Assembly (NCBI GenBank): GCA_947447845.1
Contig: CANFNO010000053.1
Location: 1-10,118 of the forward strand
Length of the DNA stretch: 10,118 bases
DNA from: Burkholderiales bacterium
Lineage (GTDB): Bacteria; Pseudomonadota; Gammaproteobacteria; Burkholderiales; Burkholderiaceae
Direction of reading: 5' to 3'
The translations under genes and the position numbers were made by a program. The notes beneath the pieces were generated by a model, which was given only the letters and a program-made list of their open reading frames with translations, had not been told where the DNA came from and did no database searches. Of this stretch, positions 1-5,456 are shown piece by piece (the stretch's first letter is position 1; each line of letters begins with the position of its first letter).

Positions 1-843
1 AGCGGCGCCCTGCGCTGCGAACTCCTTCCTTCAATGGGTGGTTGTGTCGCGGGTCTTTGGTTTGGTGAACAGCAGGTGCTGCGCTCCACCCCCGCTGCCG
101 AGTTGCAGTCCGTGCGGGTGTCTGGCAGCTACCCGCTGGTGCCGTATTCCAACCGCATCGGCTACCGCAAGCTGCATTGGGAAGGTCGGGACTATGAATT
201 GCCGCAAAACTTCGCGCCCGAACTCCACACGATTCACGGCGTGGGCTGGGAGCGAGGCTGGACGGTAGACGCCTCGAGCGATACGCGCACTGATTTGAGT
301 TACTCCCACGCGGCTGACGAAGCCTGGCCCTTTGCCTTTGACAGTCGTCAGACTTTCACTCTAAGCCCTGACGCCCTGGAAATGCAGATGTCCATCACCA
401 ACCGCGCCGGTGCGGTGGCACCGGTCGGCCTGGGTTGGCACCCTTACTTCGCCAAGAGTGCGAATACGCAGATCCGTTTTCGTGCCGCAGGGCGCTGGGA
501 GATGGGCGCAGACAATCTGCCGACCCACCGCCTGGCCAGTGCCGGACTAGACACCGTTTGCAGCAGTCTGGACGTGGACCACTGCTTTGACGGTTGGGAC
601 GGAAGTCTTGAGTTGGCCGAGGCGGGCCTGCGCATAACCGTTACATCCGACTTGACATGTCTGGTGGTCTTCACGACGCCGGTGCGTGACAGCATTGCCT
701 TAGAGCCTGTCAGCCACGTCAACAACGCGCTGGCGCTGGCCCAACAGTCCGGGGTAACGCCCGAGTCTTTGGGACTGCGCATGCTGCAGCCAGATGAATC
801 CCTGAGTGCCCGCATGCGCATCCATGTCGAAGAGCTCAAATGA
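1..843 (+). CDS. Aldose 1-epimerase (galactose mutarotase-like), 5' partial
   Basis: This protein probably interconverts the alpha and beta anomers of an aldose in the cytoplasm. The reading frame is open from base 1, and the codons before the first ATG (34) already read as family sequence (LRCELLPSMGGCVAGLWF, the usual N-terminal strand). The true start is therefore very likely upstream and the ATG at 34 is internal. Family landmarks are present: HGVGW with its His codon at 235, GLGWHPYF with the catalytic-type His at 439, and EPVSHVNNA with the catalytic-type Glu at 703. About 280 residues are visible, close to the usual family length, so only a few residues should be missing. The gene ends 40 bases before the lactonase gene and shares its direction, so the two probably form a sugar-oxidation operon. 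The exact sugar cannot be read from the sequence. Confidence 0.88.
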   Translation, partial: SGALRCELLPSMGGCVAGLWFGEQQVLRSTPAAELQSVRVSGSYPLVPYSNRIGYRKLHWEGRDYELPQNFAPELHTIHGVGWERGWTVDASSDTRTDLSYSHAADEAWPFAFDSRQTFTLSPDALEMQMSITNRAGAVAPVGLGWHPYFAKSANTQIRFRAAGRWEMGADNLPTHRLASAGLDTVCSSLDVDHCFDGWDGSLELAEAGLRITVTSDLTCLVVFTTPVRDSIALEPVSHVNNALALAQQSGVTPESLGLRMLQPDESLSARMRIHVEELK

Positions 844-870
844 ACGACACAACAAAAAGCTACGTCAAGC

Positions 871-876
871 AGGAGA
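871..876 (+). promoter_or_regulatory. Ribosome binding site of the lactonase gene
   Basis: AGGAGA lies 7 bases before the ATG at 884. It decides the start: the longer frame opening at 806 would overlap the end of the epimerase gene and adds residues that do not resemble the family. Confidence 0.8.
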
Positions 877-883
877 TACCAAC

Positions 884-1807
884 ATGAACAGCGCACCGCA
901 GTGGCAAAAATTCGGACAGGACACCTACGAGTTGGGCGAGTCCCCTTTCTGGCACCCCCTGGAGCAGAGTCTCTTTTGGGTCGATATACCCGGTAAGAAA
1001 CTGCTGCGTGCCCCGGCCGCCACAGGCGCAGTGGAGGCTTGGGACATGCCCACCGAGCCGGGCTGCATTGCACCCGCTGCCTCCGGCGGTCTGGTCGTCG
1101 CCCTGCGCCACGGCGTGTTTCGGGCACGGCAATGGGGCGGTGCGCTCGAACTGATCACCAAGCTGCCCTACGACACGGCAACGGTGCGTGCCAATGACGG
1201 CAAGTGCGACGCGTTTGGCCGCTTCTGGGTCGGCACGATCGACGAACCCAAGGCGAACCGAGCCGCCGAACTGTTTTCGATTGATTGCCGAAGCGGTGAG
1301 GCCTTGGTGCAGCGCCAGGCGGGAGACGCCTTAACCGCCAATGGCCTGGCCTGGAGCCCCCAGGGCAGCATTCTGTATTGGGCCGATACACCGAACCATG
1401 TGGTGCATGCCTGGGACTTTGATGGTGCGGGCAATGTGCTCAGTGGGCATCGCACGCATCTGCAGTTCGCCGCCAAGCCAACGGGCTGGACTTTTGAAGA
1501 TCGCACTTACCAAGGTCGCCCGGATGGTGCAGCGGTGGATGCGGAGGGCAACTATTGGGTGTCCATGTTTGAGGGGCGCCGTGTTTGCTGCTTCACGCCC
1601 GACGGACACCTGATACGTGAAATCGAAGCCCCAGCCCAGTGCCCCACGATGCCCTGTTTTGGGGGAGGTGACCTGAAAACCCTGTACCTCACCACGGCCC
1701 GCCACGGCCGAAGCGCCGCAGAGTTGGCGCGTTTTCCGGAATCCGGGGCGGTATTTTTTACCCGGGTTGACGTCCCTGGCCTGCCAGTAAACCTTTTTAG
1801 AGACTAA
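884..1807 (+). CDS. SMP-30/gluconolactonase-family lactonase
   Basis: A 307-residue six-bladed beta-propeller hydrolase predicted to open a sugar lactone (aldonolactone to aldonate) with a divalent metal. Visible landmarks are GESPFW with metal-ligand Glu19, RANDGKCD with Asn104, TANGLAWSP with Asn153, and PDGAAVD with Asp214, the equivalents of the Glu/Asn/Asn/Asp set of the SMP-30 family. The late CPTMPCFGG segment and TLYLTTAR strand are also typical. There is no signal peptide, so it is probably cytoplasmic. The start at 884 is supported by a well-spaced Shine-Dalgarno sequence. It follows an aldose epimerase by 40 bases, which fits a pathway in which an aldose is oxidised to a lactone and then hydrolysed. 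The dehydrogenase for the first step is not in the window. The substrate (glucono-, galactono-, arabino- or xylonolactone) is undetermined. Confidence 0.9.
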   Translation: MNSAPQWQKFGQDTYELGESPFWHPLEQSLFWVDIPGKKLLRAPAATGAVEAWDMPTEPGCIAPAASGGLVVALRHGVFRARQWGGALELITKLPYDTATVRANDGKCDAFGRFWVGTIDEPKANRAAELFSIDCRSGEALVQRQAGDALTANGLAWSPQGSILYWADTPNHVVHAWDFDGAGNVLSGHRTHLQFAAKPTGWTFEDRTYQGRPDGAAVDAEGNYWVSMFEGRRVCCFTPDGHLIREIEAPAQCPTMPCFGGGDLKTLYLTTARHGRSAAELARFPESGAVFFTRVDVPGLPVNLFRD

Positions 1808-1810
1808 TTT

Positions 1811-1831
1811 TTTGAACCACAGGTGTTCAAA
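1811..1831. repeat. Perfect inverted repeat between the lactonase gene and glcE
   Basis: TTTGAAC (1811-1817) is matched by GTTCAAA (1825-1831) around a 7-base centre. It begins 3 bases after the lactonase stop codon. A T-run lies before, not after, the hairpin on the + strand, so it does not look like a standard intrinsic terminator in either direction. It may be an operator or a weak RNA stem-loop; the role is unknown. Confidence 0.4.
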
Positions 1832-1874
1832 TAATTCACGCTTTGGGGCTTAGCCAGCCCGTACTATCACCGCC

Positions 1875-3098
1875 ATGCCCCACATGGAACTCGCTCTTCG
1901 CACCATTTCGGACCAAATTGCCGCTGCCCGCGCCGACGCCACGCCTTTGTGCATCCGCGGCGGCGGCAGCAAATCCTTTCAAGGAGTTTCGCAAGGCGAA
2001 ATTCTGGACACCCGTACGCTCAACGGTGTCATAAGTTACGAACCCACAGAATTGGTTGTCACCGTAGGGAGTGGTACGCCGCTGGCCGAACTGGAAGCGC
2101 TGCTGGCCGAACAAGGGCAATGCCTTGCGTTTGAACCCCCGCACTTCGCTTGGTCCCAAGCCGACGCGCGAGAACCCAATGCAGCGACCGTGGGCGGCAT
2201 GGTGGCCGCCGGGCTGGCAGGCCCCTCCCGCGCCAGTGTGGGGGGAGTGCGAGACTATGTTCTGGGCGTGAAACTTATCAATGGCCTGGGTCAGCACCTC
2301 ACCTTCGGTGGCCAGGTTATGAAAAACGTCGCTGGATATGACGTATCGCGGCTGATGGTGGGCTCACGCGGTACTTTGGGTTTGTTGACCGAGATTTCGC
2401 TCAAGGTCTTACCGATCGCACCGGCCGAGGCCACTCTGCACTTTGTCTTGGAGCAACACGAAGCGCTCGAACATCTGCACCGCTGGGGTGGCGAGCCCCT
2501 GCCGCTGAATGCCAGTTGCTGGGTTATGGCCCCCAACCCTGGCTACGCCAGGCCCCCCGAGGGGGTGCAATCCCTCTTGGGGCGGCCCGGCGAGGGATTG
2601 AACTCATCCACGCCAAGCCTGTACGTGCGCCTGCGCGGTGCGATTGCGGCTGTGGAGGCTGCCTGCCAACGCATGTTGGCTGAAGTGCCGGGTCAGCGCA
2701 TGGACAACGCCCAAACCATGTCCGACTGGGATTTGTGCCGCAACCAGCAACTGCCGTTCTTTGCAGCCAAACCTCAACCTGGTGCGGTGTTGTGGCGTAT
2801 CAGCGTGCCGCAGACGGCTCCCGTGCTGCGTCTGCCTGCCCAACCCCTGGTGGAGTGGCACGGTGGCCTGCGTTGGCTCTGGGCACCTGCCAGTGCTGAA
2901 GCCGAGTTGCAAGCCGTGGCCCGCGAAAACGGTGGCAGTGCCACCCTGTTTGTGGATCCGACTACTGCGGCCCAATCCAACGGTGTCAGCGCAGCCAACG
3001 CGCTGAGGAGCGACAGCCCTGCATTGGGTGCCATCAGCCAACGCCTAAAGGCCAGTTTTGACCCGCAAGGCATCTTCAATCCCGGACTCGTCTCCTGA
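1875..3098 (+). CDS. glcE: Glycolate oxidase FAD-binding subunit GlcE
   Basis: A 407-residue subunit of the membrane-associated glycolate oxidase GlcDEF, which oxidises glycolate to glyoxylate and feeds electrons to the respiratory chain. The N-terminal half is a PCMH-type FAD-binding domain: RGGGSK at residues 28-33, ATVGGM near 104-109, then GGQVMKNVAGYDVSRL from 145 and the SRGTLGLLTEISLKVLP strand. The C-terminus closes with FDPQGIFNPG, typical of the FAD-linked oxidase C-terminal region. At 407 residues it is longer than E. coli GlcE (about 350); part of the excess is a low-complexity, hairpin-encoded insertion at residues about 221-242, described separately. No good Shine-Dalgarno sequence precedes the ATG at 1875; a second in-frame ATG at 1884 is an alternative start. 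It is coupled to glcF by a one-base overlap. Confidence 0.93.
   Translation: MPHMELALRTISDQIAAARADATPLCIRGGGSKSFQGVSQGEILDTRTLNGVISYEPTELVVTVGSGTPLAELEALLAEQGQCLAFEPPHFAWSQADAREPNAATVGGMVAAGLAGPSRASVGGVRDYVLGVKLINGLGQHLTFGGQVMKNVAGYDVSRLMVGSRGTLGLLTEISLKVLPIAPAEATLHFVLEQHEALEHLHRWGGEPLPLNASCWVMAPNPGYARPPEGVQSLLGRPGEGLNSSTPSLYVRLRGAIAAVEAACQRMLAEVPGQRMDNAQTMSDWDLCRNQQLPFFAAKPQPGAVLWRISVPQTAPVLRLPAQPLVEWHGGLRWLWAPASAEAELQAVARENGGSATLFVDPTTAAQSNGVSAANALRSDSPALGAISQRLKASFDPQGIFNPGLVS
2537..2600. repeat. GC-rich palindromic element inserted in frame in glcE
   Basis: Three inverted repeats lie side by side: CCTGGC-TAC-GCCAGG (2538-2552), a CCCCC/GGGGG pair around CGA (about 2553-2565), and CAATCCCTC/GAGGGATTG (2568-2576 and 2592-2600) around a 15-base loop. 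The encoded residues (PGYARPPEGVQSLLGRPGEG) do not look like enzyme sequence and fall between two recognisable GlcE segments (LNASCWVMAP and LYVRLRGAI). The element resembles intergenic palindromic repeats I recall from Comamonadaceae genomes. That assignment is from memory, not a search. Confidence 0.7.
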
Positions 3099-4339
3099 TG
3101 CAAACCAATCTCGCACCCGAGTACCAGAACACGCCAGATGGGTTGGCCGCCGAAGCCATCCTGCGAAAGTGCGTGCATTGCGGCTTCTGCACCGCAACCT
3201 GCCCGACCTACCAGTTGCTGGGCGACGAACTCGATGGCCCACGCGGTCGCATTTATTTAATGAAGCAGGTGCTCGAAGGTGTTGAACCCACGCGGGCTAC
3301 GCAAATGCACCTGGACCGCTGCCTGACCTGCCGTAACTGTGAAAGCACTTGCCCCAGTGGTGTGGACTATGGACATCTGGTCGACATTGGCCGCAAGCTT
3401 GTGGATGCCAAAGTGCCCCGTCCCGTGGGTGAAAAGGCCATACGCTGGGCCTTAAAGGAGGGCTTGCCCTCGCCACTGTTCGCCCCCGCCATGAAGTTGG
3501 GTCAGCTCATGCGCCCACTCCTGCCAGGCAGCTTGCAAAACAAGGTGCCGTACAAGCAGGACGCGGGTGTGTGGCCCAAGCGCAACCATTCGCGCAAGGT
3601 GTTGATACTGGCTGGTTGCGCCCAACCCAGCATGAGTCCAAATATTGATGCTGCCACAGCCCGCGTGCTGGATGCGGCCGGTATTCAGTGTGTGGTGGCA
3701 CCCAAATCGGGCTGCTGCGGCGCGGTTAAGTTCCATTTGAATGACCAGGACGGTGGCAAAGAGCAGATGCGGGCCAATATTGACGCATGGTGGCCGCTGA
3801 TTGCGCCAGGCAGCGGTAGCGGCGTGGAGGCGCTGGTAATGAATGCCTCCGGCTGTGGCGTCACCGTCAAGGAATACGGTCACATCCTGCAGGGCGACCC
3901 GGCCTATGCCGCCAAGGCCGCACGCGTTAGCGAGCTGACGCGCGATTTAAGCGAACTGCTGCCCGAACTGGTGCCAGCATTGCGCGGTCGGTTGAACGCT
4001 GCATCCAAACCCAGCCTCGTCTTTCATCCGCCCTGCACGTTGCAGCACGGGCAAAAACTACGTGGCGGTGTAGAGCAATATTTGGCTGAACTGGGTTTTG
4101 CGGTGCGTCTGGCGACCACTGAAGCACATCTGTGTTGTGGCTCTGCGGGAACCTACTCTGTGCTGAACCCGGAAATTTCTTACCAGCTGCGTGACCGCAA
4201 GCTGCAAAACCTGCAGCCGGTAGCTGCCGAGGTGATCATCAGCGCCAATATCGGCTGCATTACCCACTTGCAAAGTGGCACATCAACGTCCGTGCGGCAC
4301 TGGATTGAAGTGCTGGATACCGCGCTAATCGCCGAATAA
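3098..4339 (+). CDS. glcF: Glycolate oxidase iron-sulfur subunit GlcF
   Basis: A 413-residue electron-transfer subunit of glycolate oxidase that relays electrons from the flavin subunits toward quinone. Two 4Fe-4S ferredoxin motifs are visible: Cys25/28/31/35 (CVHCGFCTATCP) and Cys75/78/81/85 (CLTCRNCESTCP). Two cysteine-rich CCG domains follow, with Cys174 and the Cys206-Cys207-Gly208 motif in the first, and Cys313 and the Cys346-Cys347-Gly348 motif in the second. All these cysteines are intact. Its ATG shares one base with the glcE TGA (TGATG) and no separate Shine-Dalgarno sequence is seen, so translation is probably coupled to glcE. Length matches the family. The closest alternatives, lactate oxidase LldE/LutA-type proteins and glycerol-3-phosphate GlpC, are less likely given the adjoining GlcE. 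Confidence 0.95.
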   Translation: MQTNLAPEYQNTPDGLAAEAILRKCVHCGFCTATCPTYQLLGDELDGPRGRIYLMKQVLEGVEPTRATQMHLDRCLTCRNCESTCPSGVDYGHLVDIGRKLVDAKVPRPVGEKAIRWALKEGLPSPLFAPAMKLGQLMRPLLPGSLQNKVPYKQDAGVWPKRNHSRKVLILAGCAQPSMSPNIDAATARVLDAAGIQCVVAPKSGCCGAVKFHLNDQDGGKEQMRANIDAWWPLIAPGSGSGVEALVMNASGCGVTVKEYGHILQGDPAYAAKAARVSELTRDLSELLPELVPALRGRLNAASKPSLVFHPPCTLQHGQKLRGGVEQYLAELGFAVRLATTEAHLCCGSAGTYSVLNPEISYQLRDRKLQNLQPVAAEVIISANIGCITHLQSGTSTSVRHWIEVLDTALIAE

Positions 4340-4372
4340 TCCCCTTGTTGGTGCTTTGTCAGCACCCGGATT
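4338..4372 (+). terminator. Possible stem-loop after glcF
   Basis: GGTGCT (4350-4355) pairs perfectly with AGCACC (4361-4366) around TTGTC, and an outer AATCC/GGATT pair (4338-4342 and 4368-4372) could extend the structure across an asymmetric bulge. It starts at the glcF stop codon. There is no T-run after it, so intrinsic termination is uncertain; a 3'-end stabilising or processing structure is equally possible. Confidence 0.35.
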
Positions 4373-4548
4373 ACAACCTGTTACGCACGAAGATGAACGA
4401 ATATGTCGTCTGGTGCCAACAAACACCCGAAATCATCTGCTTCATAAGAAGTTTGTAATCGTTTTTGCGTTACCTTACCATTGGGCCTCTGCTTATTTAG
4501 CAGCGGTTGCGCGTGGAGCTATGGCATATTTTTGCCGACAAGATAAAG
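4340..4548. other. Intergenic region before the cytochrome cluster
   Basis: These 209 bases separate glcF from the electron-transfer genes and are more AT-rich than the flanking genes. Apart from the stem-loop at the start, no convincing promoter hexamer pair, riboswitch core or small gene was found. A TGTAAT at 4454-4459 could be a -10 box but lacks a matching -35. The promoter of the cytochrome cluster most likely lies here, because this is the only sizeable gap before it. Confidence 0.4.
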
Positions 4549-5442
4549 ATGAAACCTGCTACAGATCAAAAACAGGCCGTAAAAGCCTCCGAAAAGTCGT
4601 CCGTCCAAGTGCTGGCGGGCGATACGTTCGTCTATTTGACCTTGGCAATTCTGGTTTGGGGAACTTGGCGCCTTAGCCAATTGGAGTTGTTCAAATCGGG
4701 CGATGACACGGGCTACTGGATCGGGGTCGTCGGCTCCGTCATGATGCTGTTGCTCCTGACCTACCCACTACGCAAATACGTCAAGTTCGCGCATAACTGG
4801 GGCAGCATTCGGGTCTGGTTCTGGCTGCACATCATTCTCGGTGTGCTTGGGCCACTGCTGATCCTGCTGCACTCCAACTTCAATACGCACTCCATGAATG
4901 CCGCTGTGGCTTTCTACAGCATGATTATTGTGGCGGGCAGCGGGGTGGCAGGGCGCTTCATCTTTCAGCGTGTTAACCGTGGGCTTCACGGCGAACAGAC
5001 CGATTTGCAAACGCTGATGCGCAACGCCGGCCTGGACAAGGAGGACGCCCGCTCGCGCCTGGCCTTTGCCCCCAGCGTTGAGCAGCGGTTGAAGGACTTT
5101 GAACAACGCGAGCAAGGCGTCGAGAGAGGTTGGGTGCCCAATTTCCGCGCGGTATTTTGGCTGCCGGTATTGCAGTTCATTGCCTATCGCAAGTGTGCGG
5201 CAGAGTTGGACGCGCTATTGCCAAAGATGGCGGCCAGCCAAAACTGGAGTGCCGAGGACTTGAAGCGCCGCCGTACCAGAGCCAAGAAGATGGTCGACCG
5301 CTATTTGAATTCGGTGGTTCGCATCTCCCAATTCGAAGCGTATTCCTTCCTGTTTTCGCTCTGGCATGTGGCGCACGTACCCTTTGTGTATGTGTTGATC
5401 ATGACGGCGCTGGTGCATATCTACGCGGTTCACGCGTACTAG
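4549..5442 (+). CDS. Predicted diheme b-type cytochrome membrane protein
   Basis: I do not recognise a named family. The 297-residue product has hydrophobic helices at about 27-45, 57-72, 90-108, 118-139 and 264-293. A charged, probably cytoplasmic segment (about 140-262) separates the fourth and last helices and contains one short hydrophobic stretch (199-213). Helix 3 carries His94 and His108, and the last helix His276 and His290; both pairs are exactly 14 residues apart. This matches the geometry of two stacked b hemes held between two helices. The basic loop LRKYVKFAHNWGSIR places one heme near the cytoplasmic face and the other near the periplasm. The start at 4549 (MKPATDQ) is preferred over a TTG at 4507, though neither has a strong Shine-Dalgarno sequence. 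It ends 14 bases before the 24-heme cytochrome gene. Likely role (inference): quinol oxidation or transmembrane electron transfer to the periplasmic hemes. Confidence 0.65.
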   Translation: MKPATDQKQAVKASEKSSVQVLAGDTFVYLTLAILVWGTWRLSQLELFKSGDDTGYWIGVVGSVMMLLLLTYPLRKYVKFAHNWGSIRVWFWLHIILGVLGPLLILLHSNFNTHSMNAAVAFYSMIIVAGSGVAGRFIFQRVNRGLHGEQTDLQTLMRNAGLDKEDARSRLAFAPSVEQRLKDFEQREQGVERGWVPNFRAVFWLPVLQFIAYRKCAAELDALLPKMAASQNWSAEDLKRRRTRAKKMVDRYLNSVVRISQFEAYSFLFSLWHVAHVPFVYVLIMTALVHIYAVHAY

Positions 5443-5444
5443 CT

Positions 5445-5450
5445 GAGAGA
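5445..5450 (+). promoter_or_regulatory. Ribosome binding site of the 24-heme cytochrome
   Basis: GAGAGA lies 6 bases before the ATG at 5457 and directly after the stop codon of the preceding gene. Together with the signal peptide that follows, it fixes the start at 5457 rather than at the upstream in-frame start at 5130, which would run through the membrane-protein gene. Confidence 0.6.
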
Positions 5451-5456
5451 CATCCC

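Noticed and set aside
444..1127. Open frame of 227 codons on the - strand across the epimerase-lactonase junction
   Set aside because: It is antisense to two genes with clear family motifs, and its Arg/Pro/Ser-rich product is typical of a shadow frame in GC-rich DNA.
4522..4535. TGGCATATTTTTGC resembling a sigma-54 promoter
   Set aside because: The GG-to-GC spacing is 9 bases instead of the required 10, and the element sits just before the start codon, leaving almost no leader.
4340..4548. A c-di-GMP (GEMM) type riboswitch, as found before some multiheme cytochrome genes
   Set aside because: I looked for the conserved GEMM core and its tetraloop-receptor arrangement and could not find them in this gap.
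4356..4676. Open frame of 106 codons covering the intergenic region and the start of the membrane-protein gene
   Set aside because: It overlaps the 4549 gene out of frame, has no ribosome binding site and encodes no recognisable features.
5130..5456. Upstream extension of the 24-heme frame back to 5130
   Set aside because: It would overlap the membrane-protein gene in another frame, and it would bury a good signal peptide that begins at 5457.
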